This document shows, in pieces, positions 1 to 9,146 of a DNA stretch of 64,000 nucleotides; position 1 is the first letter of the stretch, and the number at the start of each line of letters is the position of its first letter. Under the pieces are notes generated by a model that saw only the letters and a program-made list of their open reading frames with translations, had not been told where the DNA came from and searched no databases. The translations under genes were made by a program, and so were the position numbers. Source of the DNA: Dictyobacter aurantiacus (lineage in GTDB: Bacteria; Chloroflexota; Ktedonobacteria; Ktedonobacterales; Ktedonobacteraceae); NCBI RefSeq assembly GCF_003967515.1, contig NZ_BIFQ01000002.1, positions 2,666,001-2,730,000 on the forward strand, written 5' to 3'.

Positions 1-2
1 AT

Positions 3-116
3 GACCAGTTTACTCAGCAGCTGCAAGACGAGGGAGTGCAGCGGTTCTCGGATTCCTTCAACCAGTTGTTTCAGTGTATTGACAACAAGCGCAAGGCCCT
101 CGGCGGCCGGCAGTAG
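3..116 (+). CDS. Transaldolase C-terminal end (5' partial)
   Basis: An open frame enters from the left edge and stops at TAG 114-116. The visible 37 residues include QLQDEGVQRFSDSFNQL and end in IDNKRKALGGRQ. An acidic 'EGV..F..S...L' helix followed by a basic tail resembles the extreme C terminus of transaldolases of the pentose phosphate pathway. Too little is visible to examine the active site. The identification rests on this short tail only, so another protein with a similar terminal helix is possible. Confidence 0.45.
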   Translation, partial: DQFTQQLQDEGVQRFSDSFNQLFQCIDNKRKALGGRQ

Positions 117-130
117 CGCAGAGGTGATCA

Positions 131-974
131 TCACGACAGCTTTCCTGTCCTGGTTTGAGTGAAAAAGTATTGTCCAGGATTGAAGGTGGTGAAACTGTCC
201 AGTACCTGATATCGTCGTTCTCCCGCAGAAATGGTGCTCAGCAATATCAAGAGATATCGCTGAGCACTTGTTGGCGTAAGAGCTCGACACAGCCACGTCC
301 ATACATCGAGCACTTGATCAGTTTGAGTCGATGCTCCAGTGCTGTTGTCGATAAAAGAAAAGGGGCTCTCCACTTCTTCCTCTCCCCGACGGAATCAGTA
401 TCTTGGGAGTTGAAGCCTCAGACACTGGCTTGATGGTGAGCATTATGTAAGCGCCATCCCACAGCACATGCTCAAGGTGATGGGGAAATGTGTCCAGCAC
501 GTCGACCACGGGCTGATTATCGTCGAGACTGGCTTTGGTGAGCACAAAGCCGAGAATGAGACCAGTGAGGCTCACAACGATATGCAATTTGCAGCCAAAG
601 TACTTCATGGCTTTGCTGCTACAAATCCCATAGTCGGCATGACCAGCAAAATCGCTAGCTTGTTTGCGGCGTTTGTAGCTCACGCAGGGGACCGGAGCTG
701 AGCCAATGGCTGCTATCTTCTCGAAACAAAGGCCCTCTTGCACCAGTTGCAAGCTGGTGCGGACGGCCAAAATCACTGACCAAAGCGAACGCTTGCGACG
801 ATTGTAGCGGGTGCGTTCATTGAGTCTAGGAAAGAAGACCCGTAGACTGGCAGCATACAGTCGGAAGAAGTGATCTTCTCGCGGTTTGCCGATGAGTTCC
901 TGATAGAGCGCGATGGTCACCAACTCACTGTCGGAGAGTTGTGGTGTTATTCCAGGCCGCTGTAAGGGATTCAA
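131..974 (-). pseudogene. IS982-like transposase, frameshifted remnant
   Basis: The N-terminal frame (974 down to 318) encodes 218 aa with features of the IS982/DDE transposase group: 'LSDSELVTIALYQELIG' near the start, an arginine-rich 'NERTRYNRRKR' segment, 'YFGCKLHIVVSLTGLILGF' and 'LWDGAYI' near the expected second catalytic Asp. The frame is lost near 'WSIDSN', and the remaining C-terminal part is only weakly readable in another frame (373 down to 131). No convincing terminal inverted repeats were found. The element appears dead. It lies just after the transaldolase tail. Confidence 0.6.
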
Positions 975-1348
975 GAATAATTAATTATTCCGGATAGCTG
1001 GAGGTGAGAGCCACACGTACAGGGCGCGGCTCGATCTTTGTAAGCTTTTTCATGAGGAAAAATGTCGGGACTCCAACCTCGCCAGAATAGCCTCACGCGG
1101 GCTCGGTTTTGCCTGCATTAGAAACTTTTGAGGTTCATGAAAGATATTCAATAATTAGATGCTCGGTATAATAAATAGGATTTCTATGGTCTGCGACGAT
1201 ATTTCAGGTGAATTTGCTGTCCCCACACGTCTCCACCAATTCATGTGGCTTTACCCGGGGAGTATGCAAACTGAGACAACAACATACTACGCTTTCACCA
1301 CATTTGAGACAGTTTCCGAAATTGGGCAAGAATCGTTGCTGTTCCGGA
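975..1348. other. Gap, no gene recognised
   Basis: AT-rich spacer between the transposase remnant and the TetR gene. A 73-codon plus-strand frame (1159-1380) overlaps the end of the TetR gene and has no recognisable content or convincing ribosome site. Confidence 0.5.
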
Positions 1349-1903
1349 TCATGGTGAGACATTTAACCAGATCTCAATGAGTTGTTTGGTGATGACTCCA
1401 AAGTCGAGCGGTATTTCTTCCTGCATTCCCGTTCGCACCCATTGTTCAATCACGCCAATAGCGCCATTGATAATGAAGGTACTGAATATATCCAGTTGGT
1501 GTTCGGTCGCCTGAGGATAGAGTTGGTGCCAGCTGGCTACCATCCTGGCTTGTGGAACTTCCATGATTTTTTTTAAGAACCGTTTATCTCCGTTTTCCGA
1601 AAAAAGGATTTTGAAGAGGTCCGCATCTTTTTTCACAATTGTGAACACTTTTTTGGCAAAGTTAGTCACATCTTGACTTGCCGTGGTGATCACTGCGAAG
1701 AGTTCCTCAAAAGCTTCGTCTTCCATTTGTTCTAAAAGATCAAAGGGATCGTGATAATGCGTGTAAAACGTAGCGCGGTTGATCTGCGCCAGTTCACAGA
1801 TTTCTTTCACTGTAATTTTTTGGATGGGTTTCTCGGTCAGCAGTTTTAGAAGGCTTTCTTTGATTACCTTCCTGGTATAGCGCACACGAGCATCCGTTTT
1901 CAT
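1349..1903 (-). CDS. TetR/AcrR-family transcriptional regulator
   Basis: A 184-aa protein with an N-terminal TetR DNA-binding domain: 'KITVKEICELAQINRATFY' followed by THYHDPFDLLEQM at about residues 29-60 is the canonical helix-turn-helix. The all-alpha C-terminal half (TetR_C-type) should bind a ligand. The ATG is preceded by GGAGGG five bases upstream. It is divergent from the SnoaL-like gene at 2190, the usual arrangement for a repressor controlling its neighbour; that control is inferred. No ligand can be predicted. Confidence 0.9.
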   Translation of the reverse strand: MKTDARVRYTRKVIKESLLKLLTEKPIQKITVKEICELAQINRATFYTHYHDPFDLLEQMEDEAFEELFAVITTASQDVTNFAKKVFTIVKKDADLFKILFSENGDKRFLKKIMEVPQARMVASWHQLYPQATEHQLDIFSTFIINGAIGVIEQWVRTGMQEEIPLDFGVITKQLIEIWLNVSP

Positions 1904-2080
1904 GCTTTCCCTCCGCCTCGAATCAATCGCGATCTAGTCAACAAATTGCTCAATAGTGGCGTTTTTCTCTCAGATTATGTGGATAACGTTGTTTTTCTTT
2001 CATCTGGTGCGAGATTGCTGGTTGACTCTGAGTTTCCCTGCCATCATACTAGACATATGAAAAAAAACAACATCTGTTTA

Positions 2081-2101
2081 TCGAAATCGATTATCGTTCG
2101 A
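2081..2101. promoter_or_regulatory. Possible operator dyad between TetR gene and SnoaL gene
   Basis: TCGAA (2081-2085) and TTCGA (2097-2101) form an imperfect dyad of about 21 bp in the divergent intergenic region, the right size for a TetR-family operator. Only the outer five bases of each arm match, so this is tentative. Confidence 0.25.
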
Positions 2102-2189
2102 CACAGCGAACAAAAGAGAGAGGTACAAACCCGGTAAACGCTGTATTTCTCTCTTCACACATGAAATAGAGACACGAAGGAGAAAACCG

Positions 2190-2687
2190 ATGAGCGATTT
2201 TCAGGCCATTGCTGATCGCTGCGAAATTGAGGTACTACGCGGCGAGTTCACTGATGCGGTGATGATGCAAGATTACGACCGCCTCGCAGCGCTATTCACA
2301 GAGGACGGCGTGGTGCAGATTCCTCATATCAATGCCAGAGCCGCCAGTCGAAGAGAGATCCGCGCCAGTTTCGAGCGGCTCCAGGGTCTGTTAGACTACT
2401 TTGTGCAAACTACGCACTCGGGCACGATTCGGCTCGAGGGCGATACCGCAGTCGGACGTACCTACGTCTCAGAGCTTGGACGGAGGCGCGACGGTGGCTC
2501 GGAGTTGAACTATGCTATTTATCACGACTGTTACCGGCGCACTGAAGACGGCTGGAAGTTCTCCGAGCGCGTCTACGAGGTCAGATATCTCGACACCACT
2601 CCGCTGGCTGGCTCGGTCCCTCACACAGCGGGGACTCTGGCCAAAGAATCGACCAGGAACATGCCCTTAACAAAAGCACAACAGTAA
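2190..2687 (+). CDS. SnoaL-like / NTF2-fold protein
   Basis: A 165-aa protein of the nuclear transport factor 2 superfamily. Typical features are the early 'DYDRLAALFTEDGVVQIP' segment, the central strands 'GTIRLEGDTAVGRTYVSE' and a terminal 'DGWKFSERVYEVRYLD' strand pair. Members are polyketide cyclases, isomerases, dehydratases or small-ligand binders, so the exact reaction cannot be given. The start is supported by GAAGGAG about seven bases upstream. It is divergent from the TetR regulator and probably controlled by it. The last 25 residues extend past the fold. Confidence 0.8.
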   Translation: MSDFQAIADRCEIEVLRGEFTDAVMMQDYDRLAALFTEDGVVQIPHINARAASRREIRASFERLQGLLDYFVQTTHSGTIRLEGDTAVGRTYVSELGRRRDGGSELNYAIYHDCYRRTEDGWKFSERVYEVRYLDTTPLAGSVPHTAGTLAKESTRNMPLTKAQQ

Positions 2688-2783
2688 TTCTGTCTTTACC
2701 AGAATCTCAGGACAGCCGCTCAATATCACATATACATCGGTGAGAGGCTTTTCTCGCAGAAGTGCTTCTCAAGGGGGATTACC

Positions 2784-3311
2784 ATGCTCTGGGAAATCGA
2801 TTCCAATCGTTCACGGGTGTCGTTTGCTATTCGCGTCATGTCGATTACTACAACGCGAGGAAGTTTCGGCACGCTACAAGGTCAGCTTCATATTGATGAG
2901 CAAACCCCTGCCAATTCCTGGGTAGAGGCTGAAGTCGACGTGGCCAGTATCAATACGCATAATAGAATGCGCGATAACCATCTACGTTCTAATGCCTTCT
3001 TCGCCGTGAAAAAATATCCCACCAATGCTTTTAAGAGTACAGAAGTCGAGCATATCGGTGGCTCTGCCTATAAAGTGACGGGGACACTGGCACTTCTTGG
3101 GACAACGAAATCCATCACCTTCGATGTCACATATAACGCTCAGAGCTCCAGAGTAGATGCCTATGCAAATTTAACTGCCAGGGCGACTATTAACCGTGAA
3201 GATTTGGGTTGGAGCATGCTTGTACACTCTGCGGCAGACAAAACAGCCACTATCGAGATAGCTCTCGTCGCTGTTCAGAAGGTAGACTCGGCTTATCCTC
3301 GCCTCACGTGA
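2784..3311 (+). CDS. YceI-family lipid/isoprenoid-binding protein
   Basis: A 175-aa protein covering the whole YceI beta-barrel: the opening 'WEIDSNRSRVSFAIR', the central 'INTHNRMRDNHLRSNAFF' and the 'GTLALLGTTKSITFDV' strand are family signatures. YceI proteins bind amphipathic or isoprenoid ligands. Many are exported, but no signal peptide is visible here, so a cytoplasmic location is likely. A G-rich ribosome site precedes the ATG. It is in the same direction as the SnoaL-like gene, about 96 bp downstream, and may be co-transcribed with it. Confidence 0.9.
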   Translation: MLWEIDSNRSRVSFAIRVMSITTTRGSFGTLQGQLHIDEQTPANSWVEAEVDVASINTHNRMRDNHLRSNAFFAVKKYPTNAFKSTEVEHIGGSAYKVTGTLALLGTTKSITFDVTYNAQSSRVDAYANLTARATINREDLGWSMLVHSAADKTATIEIALVAVQKVDSAYPRLT

Positions 3312-3541
3312 GGCTAACCCTCGTCAGGCGAAGATCACCTTCTCTCGTTTTAGCTATGTCGTTCAAGAGAATCACTACAACTACCACAATGAGGCTTTTC
3401 TAAATCTAGAATGCCTTAGTCGAGCCGTGAGCGGCTTCGGGAGAGTTTTTTTGACGCAGGATTGATGCTTCAGTATACGCGTATCCTAGTGGATGAAGCT
3501 ACTCTGTATCTGCAAGCTATGAACAAAGCTGGAGTGTAAAG

Positions 3542-4303
3542 ATGACTGATGTGGCACAGCATTATGAGCAGTTACTTGCCGAATACTATAGCTGGATGTT
3601 CGGGCCCTTTGATGAGAAGGTGGCCGAGCAACGGGCTTTATTTGAGCGCTGGGGCGTTGTTGCGAGTGGCACGGGGACGGCACTGGATCTGGGGAGTGGG
3701 TCTGGCTTTCAATCGATTGCTCTGGTCGATCTGGGCTTTCGTGTGATGGCCATCGATCTGAGCCAGCGCCTGCTGATGGAACTGGTCGAGCGCAAGGGCG
3801 AACGCGCCATTGTCCCTATACAAGGCGATATCCGGGACGTTGTGCGGCTGGTTGATACTCCAGTTGATCTCGTTGTCTGCATGGGTGATACGCTGCCTCA
3901 CCTGGAGAGCAGGGATGAGGTGCTGCAATTGCTGCGCGCCATTCATCACCTGCTTGTGCCGGGTGGGCGATGCGTGCTCAGTTTTCGCGACCTCTCTGTT
4001 GAGCAGCGGGGCCTGGATCGCTTTATCCCGGTGCGCAGTGATGCTAGTACTATCCTGACCTGCTTCCTTGAGTATGAGCCCGCGCAAGTGGTGGTGCATG
4101 ATCTGCTCTACGTGCGCGAGGGCGAGCAGTGGACGTTGCGCAAGAGTAGCTATCGCAAACTGCGCCTGTCAAGTTCCTGGCTTGTGGCTCAACTACAAGC
4201 GATTGGTTTCATGGTGGAGGTCCAGGAGTCGCAGCGCGGCATGTCTTTCCTTGGCGTTCGTAAACATAACGATGCGAAGAGTATTGAAACGAGTGATGAT
4301 TAG
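3542..4303 (+). CDS. Class I SAM-dependent methyltransferase
   Basis: A 253-aa Rossmann-fold methyltransferase. Motif I is 'ALDLGSGSGFQSIAL' (about residues 43-57), followed by an acidic 'VMAIDLS' strand end and the post-motif 'VDLVVCMGDTLPHL'; 'LLVPGGRCVLSFRD' is the conserved strand before the C-terminal sheet. The substrate is not evident. The upstream region (3312-3541) has no gene but contains a T7 run near 3444 after a short GC stem, which could terminate YceI transcription. Confidence 0.88.
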   Translation: MTDVAQHYEQLLAEYYSWMFGPFDEKVAEQRALFERWGVVASGTGTALDLGSGSGFQSIALVDLGFRVMAIDLSQRLLMELVERKGERAIVPIQGDIRDVVRLVDTPVDLVVCMGDTLPHLESRDEVLQLLRAIHHLLVPGGRCVLSFRDLSVEQRGLDRFIPVRSDASTILTCFLEYEPAQVVVHDLLYVREGEQWTLRKSSYRKLRLSSSWLVAQLQAIGFMVEVQESQRGMSFLGVRKHNDAKSIETSDD

Positions 4304-4309
4304 CAAAGG

Positions 4310-4600
4310 ATGAGAGCAATGTTGGATTATCTGCGCTTCACCTGTGATCTGAATCAGGGTGCAGGTAAGGAAAGAGAGGCGGCATTTATGCAAGCAAAGA
4401 AACGTGCACATTCACTCGTCATCCATATTGTGCTCTGTATTATTGTGCTCGCATTCATTGTTCCTGTGTTGGCGCTGATCTCGGCATCGCTCAAATCACA
4501 GGCGCAAAACTCTCTGCTCCTGTCCATAAGGAAGCAGTCTTGCAGTCGTAGCTGCGACGGTGATGCGGGAGAGGAGGGAATTTTTTGTGTTGTGCAATAA
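4310..4600 (+). pseudogene. N-terminal stump of a sugar ABC-transporter permease
   Basis: The frame begins just after the methyltransferase. From an internal ATG at 4388 it encodes a basic leader and one hydrophobic segment (IVLCIIVLAFIVPVLALISA) followed by 'SLKSQ'. A first transmembrane helix ending in 'SLK' before a periplasmic loop is typical of MalG-type carbohydrate ABC permeases. The similarity then stops and the frame runs into unrelated residues (SCSRSCDGDAGEEG). It looks like a truncated remnant and is unlikely to be functional. Confidence 0.45.
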
Positions 4601-4712
4601 AGTGAAGTAGGGTCTATTTTATCGCTTTTGTTCTCTGGTGGAGAGAAGGACCGGAGCGTGGGCCTGATTCTCACCTACAGATCTTAAGTGCGAATAGATC
4701 TTATTGCTTGAT

Positions 4713-5210
4713 TTACCCGCATTTCAACGCTGCCTCATTATATGCCCAAACATCCAGCGAGGGCGGCTGAATGCTGAGCTGGGTGAGAGTCGTGCAGATT
4801 TGAGAGCGGTGGTCGATGCCGTGATCAATGAACTGGATGACCGTGACCAGGAGCGGCGCCCTGTAGATGCCTTCAAACAGGAGTTGGATTACTTGGAGTT
4901 GTTCCGGTGTGACCTGCTCGGTAAAGGCGATCATGGCCGAGCTTGTGCTGCGGGCACGCTCGCGCAGTTCGGCGAAGGAGCGCGAGGCTCCCTCATCCTC
5001 GAGTAGAGGCGGCGTGGTCGGGAAGCTACCCATCGAGCTGGCCGCATAGTTCTCCTCAGCGCCTAGCATATGCTTGAGGGTGACGCGGATACTACCGTGG
5101 GTGCCAGGGAAAACGGCATCGAGCTGGGTATCAGTAAGCTGTTCGCAGGTGTCGAGCAAGCGCTGGTTGGCCCAGAGGTTGTATTTGAAGAAGTCGGAAA
5201 GTCCGGTAAT
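4713..5210 (-). CDS. DinB-family protein with no canonical start codon
   Basis: DinB-like four-helix-bundle protein, a superfamily that includes metal-dependent thiol-transferase-like enzymes. 'FFKYNLWANQRLLDTCEQL' is the usual N-terminal helix, 'GSIRVTLKHMLGAEENY' contains the first metal-ligand His, and 'HGIDHRSQICTTLTQL' contains the later His pair. The first ordinary start in frame (TTG, 5159) would remove the conserved first helix. Upstream to the in-frame stop at 5223-5225 there is no ATG, GTG or TTG. An ATT at 5208-5210 lies eight bases after GAAAGG and is the most plausible initiator; alternatively the start has been lost by mutation. Confidence 0.7.
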   Translation of the reverse strand: MTGLSDFFKYNLWANQRLLDTCEQLTDTQLDAVFPGTHGSIRVTLKHMLGAEENYAASSMGSFPTTPPLLEDEGASRSFAELRERARSTSSAMIAFTEQVTPEQLQVIQLLFEGIYRAPLLVTVIQFIDHGIDHRSQICTTLTQLSIQPPSLDVWAYNEAALKCG

Positions 5211-5222
5211 ATATGTTACCTT

Positions 5223-5898
5223 TCAATGTTGCATTACTACTTTCATCTCACGACGACATAATCGCGCATCAGTAGTATGTAAGTGATGGCGATCTACGCG
5301 ATTTTACAGCTGTATTTCCAGCATGAGTAGCATGAAGTTAGCGCACCACTGGCGTCATGGTCGGACGGAACCCCTTTGAGATGATGTTATCGGTACGTAC
5401 TATAGCTGAACAAGAGACGATTGTCAAAGCTTCAGTGCTGTCCGATCTCTCTGACTATCTTCAAAATCGATGCCAGTTAAGAGGACATCTAACCAGCAAA
5501 TACCTCACACATCTTTTCTCGTTTGTTCTCCGCTGATCTTTACACAACAATCGGCATGGCACCGCGACGGCTGCCGTGATATTTACTTAGAGTTTTTGAG
5601 CATTGCACGAAGTAGCATTTTCTTCACTTCTTTACGGTTCCCTCTTGTGGATTCTCACATAAATATTCGTTTTTCAATCAGATAACTTTTCCATAAATTC
5701 CTCTACTTCGGCCTGGAGAGACGGTTTGCAGGGAAGAAGACGCCCCGTGTTTTTCACATAAATTTACCCTGCTGTATTTTCAAAAAGAAAGAGAGAATAG
5801 ACAGCAGGATAAAGCAAAATTCTCACATAAATATTCGTTAATGTTGAGTTTTTAATCTGTTTTCTGCGCTACGGAGGAGCCATTCGCGTGCTCTTTTC
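5223..5898. other. AT-rich gap with a repeated sequence
   Basis: No gene is seen. The segment TCTCACATAAATATTCGTT occurs near 5653-5672 and again at 5821-5839, and the longer form recurs beyond the kinase gene. An 8-bp hairpin (CCTGCTGT/ACAGCAGG, 5768-5808) lies between the two copies. Confidence 0.5.
5820..5867. repeat. Direct repeat flanking the kinase gene, left copy
   Basis: About 48 bp starting TTCTCACATAAATATTCGTT and ending AATCTGTTTTCTGC. A diverged copy with small deletions lies at 6607-6650, on the other side of the uridine-kinase-like gene. A partial third copy lies at 5651-5679. Confidence 0.75.
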
Positions 5899-6600
5899 TT
5901 ACGGCTCAAGTGAAGAGAGGCTTACGGTTTGAGAAGGGAAGAGCAATTGTGGGAAGGATGGGTCGTTGTTGTCAACGAGAACGTTTGCTTGTTCATGCGG
6001 ACGGGCAATCTGATAATAGAGGCGTTGTCCAGGTTGATAGCGCTGGAGATAACGCGTCCGAATCACTTCCTCTGAGCCAAAAAGGGACAGGTCGCGCCGC
6101 AAGGCACGCTGCAACGCTCGTTCCATCTTCACATAGACAAAGATGCGATAATCCCACTGATGCACTAATTCAGGACGCAAGAGAAAGACTCCATCAAAAA
6201 GCAGAACAGCGTTCGGTGGAGCTTCCTGCAATGGAGTGACCAGAGGCGTATCTGTACGAAAGTCGAAGACAACTCGCCCGTAGTATCCATTCCCCTGTGG
6301 CCCAAGTGGGTCAAGCAACACAGTACGTAGGGAGGCATAATCAAAGGAGTCTTCATAGTAGCCTTCCGGTGAAAGGGAGCCCCGCTTCAGCCGAACGCTA
6401 CGAGGTTGATGAAAGCCATCAACCGAAGCACGGATGACCGGCCTTCCCTGCGCCTCAATCAGCGGAGCCAATTCGTCAGCCAGGGTTGTTTTGCCTGCTG
6501 CGTCGATTCCATCAAGGGCGACTCGAAGCGTATGCTTGGAGGACAGCGAACAAAGCGTTGCGCTTAGATCATGGAGCAGTTGGTCTCGTGTCATACTCAT
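5899..6600 (-). CDS. Uridine kinase-like P-loop nucleoside kinase
   Basis: A 233-aa protein of the uridine kinase/phosphoribulokinase-like family. It shows the Walker A loop GIDAAGKTTL (residues 31-40), 'RASVDGFHQPR' (residues 58-68; Asp61 is the expected base) and a 'LLFDGVFLLRPEL' strand. It probably phosphorylates a nucleoside or a similar hydroxyl substrate with ATP in the cytoplasm; specificity cannot be read. ATG 6600 is preceded by AGAAAGAGAG. The gene is flanked by direct repeats and is on the opposite strand to the genes after it, as if it were a mobile cassette. Confidence 0.85.
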   Translation of the reverse strand: MSMTRDQLLHDLSATLCSLSSKHTLRVALDGIDAAGKTTLADELAPLIEAQGRPVIRASVDGFHQPRSVRLKRGSLSPEGYYEDSFDYASLRTVLLDPLGPQGNGYYGRVVFDFRTDTPLVTPLQEAPPNAVLLFDGVFLLRPELVHQWDYRIFVYVKMERALQRALRRDLSLFGSEEVIRTRYLQRYQPGQRLYYQIARPHEQANVLVDNNDPSFPQLLFPSQTVSLSSLEP

Positions 6601-6606
6601 CTCTCT

Positions 6607-6650
6607 TTCTCACATATTCGTTTACTGTTGAGTCTTAATCTGTTTTCTGC
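6607..6650. repeat. Direct repeat flanking the kinase gene, right copy
   Basis: TTCTCACATATTCGTTTACT followed by GTTGAGTCTTAATCTGTTTTCTGC. It matches 5820-5867 apart from a few substitutions and small gaps. Confidence 0.75.
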
Positions 6651-7009
6651 TAGTTGTCAGCTATGGCCCAATCTGGTCCTTGTAAGGTCCAGCGCAGCTC
6701 CTCTCTTAGCAGAGGCGTTTTTCGTGGAGGATGGGAGGGAAACTTTTGCCGGTCTCTGACCTTTTTCATGCTCCATCGCGCTCCACAGGTTTGGCATTCG
6801 ACATGCCAACTCACGCATTGCCTGAGTTGTGAGACATAATACGCTCCCTGTCATTTATCTGACAATTCTTCCAGATTGTACCTTGTTTTTCAAAAACCGG
6901 TAGACTACGCTTTTCTTAGAAAAGGCAGACTGTTACTTAGTAACATCATATACCAGAACGGTACCCCTCTCAACAAGAGAGATCTTTTTGAGAAGAAAGA
7001 GAAAAACGC
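6651..7009. other. Gap with a weak heptamer repeat pair
   Basis: No gene is recognised. Short frames on both strands lack ribosome sites. At 6848-6865 CTGTCAT and CTGACAA lie 11 bp apart, a weaker version of the phased repeats described for other promoters in this window. Confidence 0.4.
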
Positions 7010-7435
7010 ATGACATCAGAAGCGTTGAAGGCCATACGCGACTACTTCATTCATGTGATGCTGGCGGAGGATATGCTGTTTGAGCGCTGGACGATGCTCT
7101 CAGCCCTGGCCCGCGAGACCAAACCGGTGCGTATCGGACAATCCTGGCCTATAATAGCTACCGCGATCCCAGGCTACTGATACAGATGACCCCGACCGTC
7201 GATGTGTTCTCGCATGGACGCCTCACTGTGGGCATAGGAGCAGGCGATTATGAAGAGGAGTTTTTCGCATATGGTTACACCTATCCTGATGCTCCTACAC
7301 GCCTTCCTGTGGACCCAGGATGAGCCTAACTTAAGGTTAGGTACATGGTGTGATCAATAAGCCCAAAGAAGTCCAGCATCCCCATATCCCCTTGCTCATT
7401 GGCGGCGCAACTGTTTGTTATATCACAGGAATAGC
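7010..7435 (+). pseudogene. Luciferase-like (LLM) flavin oxidoreductase, degraded
   Basis: Three reading-frame fragments in order resemble an LLM-class F420/FMN-dependent oxidoreductase: an N-terminal part ending 'WTMLSALARETKPVRIGQ', then in another frame 'SYRDPRLLIQMTPTVDVFSHGRLTVGIGAGDYEEEF', then 'VINKPKEVQHPHIPLLIGG' near 7350-7405. The last matches the conserved 'P.PIQ.P.P.I.IGG' strand of the family. Frameshifts and a large internal deletion are present, so the gene is not functional. It lies directly upstream of the FAD hydroxylase pair and could have belonged to the same operon. Confidence 0.7.
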
Positions 7436-7459
7436 ATGCAAAGTAAAAAGGATGATCTC

Positions 7460-9130
7460 ATGACGCAGAATGATTCTCGGGCGCAGGAGCAGGTTCCCGT
7501 TTTGATTGTTGGAGCGGGTGGCGCAGGCTTATCCCTCTCGCTGCTGTTGCTCCAGCAAGGGATCCGCCCGCTGTTGATCGAGCGGCGAGATGCTATCTCG
7601 GTCTATCCACGCGCGCGCAATCTCAATTTCCGCACGCTGGAAGTGTTACGTGGGCTAGGACTCGAAACCGAGGTTCGGGAGGCCGGTGCAAGAATCTCGC
7701 AGGTCATCACGAAAGAAACCCTTGCCTCAGAGCAAGAACAGATCTTCGATCCGACCAGCCTGATGGAACGCGTCGATACATTGAGCCCCGACCCATTCGG
7801 ATGGCATTGTCCGCAGAGCCGGCTTGAACCAGTCTTGCTCGAAGCCTCCAGGAAACGCGGTGGTGATGTGCGCTACCATACAGAGCTCGTTTCTTTCGCC
7901 CAGGATGACAGCGGCGTGACTGCTACCTTGCAGAATCGTGCCACCGGAAGATTCTCTGTGGTGCGATCAGATTACCTGATCGCGGCTGACGGCGCTCATA
8001 GCCGCATTCGCGAGACACTTGGCATCGCATCGCAGGGGATGGGCGTGCTTCCTGAGCACTTCATCTTTGTCTACTTCCGCGCTCCCTGGCAGGAACTTAT
8101 CGCAGGGCGTGAAGCTGATGGATTTGTCATCAAGAATGCCGATGTCCAGGGCATTTTCCTGCTGGCCAAAGATGATCTAGGCATGTTTATGATTACCTAC
8201 CGACCTGCTCTGGGCGAAGCTATGCAGGATTTTACCGCAGAGCATTGTAAAGACCTAGTGCAAAAGGCACTGGGGACACCGGAAATGCCTGTTGAGATCG
8301 TGGATATTGCACCGTGGCAACCCGCTGAAAGCGTGGCGACCCATTTTCAGCAAGGGCGCGTCTTCCTGGTTGGGGATGCCGCCCATACCATGCCTGCTTA
8401 CAAAGGGCTTGGCGTTAACACGGCGATTCAGAGTGCGCAGAATCTAGGCTGGAAACTGGCTGCCGTTCTACGTAGAGAGGCACCGCCAGCGCTTCTGGAA
8501 ACCTACCAGCAGGAGCGACACCCTGTTGGATGCCTTGCTGCCCGGCAGTCGCTCACAGGGCCAGGAGCAGCCTGGCTGGCGGAGGGCATAAAGAGTGAAC
8601 TCTTACCTGTAGAGAAGGAGCTCCCGCTCTTTTATCCCATAGTAGGCTATCGCTATCGTTCCCAGGCAATCCTCGCGGAGGATGCCGTTCCACCAGTGCC
8701 GGAGGAGATCATGCTGCTAGAACGTGAAGAGCTTACCGGCCTTCCTGGCACGCGCGTCCCGCATCTATGGTTGGAACGGCAGGGGCAACGCATCTCGACG
8801 CTGGACCTGTTGGATGGCCACTTCATATTCCTCACCGGTGCAGGGGGAGCTGCCTGGTGTGAGGCCGCAAAGACCGTTGCCCAGGCACAAGGGATCGCTC
8901 TTTCGGCGTACCGTCTTGGACCAGATGCCGACCTGCTTGATGAGGAAAACGCTGGACCGACGAAGCTGGGAATCTCATCTACGGGAGCAATGTTGGTTCG
9001 GCCCGATGGTTTTGTTGCCTGGCGCAGCAGTACCATGTCCATGAATCCAGTACACCAGCTTGAACAGGTGCTCTCGCACATCTTGTGCCGACCACCCGCT
9101 CTACGTGAAAGCAACATGAGACAGATTTGA
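7460..9130 (+). CDS. FAD-dependent aromatic hydroxylase (PHBH/RdmE type)
   Basis: A 556-aa class A flavoprotein monooxygenase. It has the dinucleotide motif VGAGGAGLSLSLLL near residue 17, the second FAD motif in 'FLVGDAAHTMPAYKGLGVN' about residue 305, and the 'AIQSAQNLGWKLA' helix. The C-terminal thioredoxin-like domain ('DLLDGHFIFLTGAGGAAW' and 'MLVRPDGFVAWRS') is typical of the PgaE/RdmE/TfdB group acting on phenolic or polyketide rings with NAD(P)H and O2. Start 7460 is preceded by AAAAGGATGATCTC; an ATG at 7436 with ACAGGA is also possible. The next hydroxylase begins 16 bp downstream, so the two are probably co-transcribed. Confidence 0.88.
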   Translation: MTQNDSRAQEQVPVLIVGAGGAGLSLSLLLLQQGIRPLLIERRDAISVYPRARNLNFRTLEVLRGLGLETEVREAGARISQVITKETLASEQEQIFDPTSLMERVDTLSPDPFGWHCPQSRLEPVLLEASRKRGGDVRYHTELVSFAQDDSGVTATLQNRATGRFSVVRSDYLIAADGAHSRIRETLGIASQGMGVLPEHFIFVYFRAPWQELIAGREADGFVIKNADVQGIFLLAKDDLGMFMITYRPALGEAMQDFTAEHCKDLVQKALGTPEMPVEIVDIAPWQPAESVATHFQQGRVFLVGDAAHTMPAYKGLGVNTAIQSAQNLGWKLAAVLRREAPPALLETYQQERHPVGCLAARQSLTGPGAAWLAEGIKSELLPVEKELPLFYPIVGYRYRSQAILAEDAVPPVPEEIMLLEREELTGLPGTRVPHLWLERQGQRISTLDLLDGHFIFLTGAGGAAWCEAAKTVAQAQGIALSAYRLGPDADLLDEENAGPTKLGISSTGAMLVRPDGFVAWRSSTMSMNPVHQLEQVLSHILCRPPALRESNMRQI

Positions 9131-9146
9131 GGAAGGATACCAAAAG

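Noticed and set aside
1159..1380. 73-codon plus-strand frame overlapping the end of the TetR gene
   Set aside because: No ribosome site or homology; overlap with a solid gene on the other strand.
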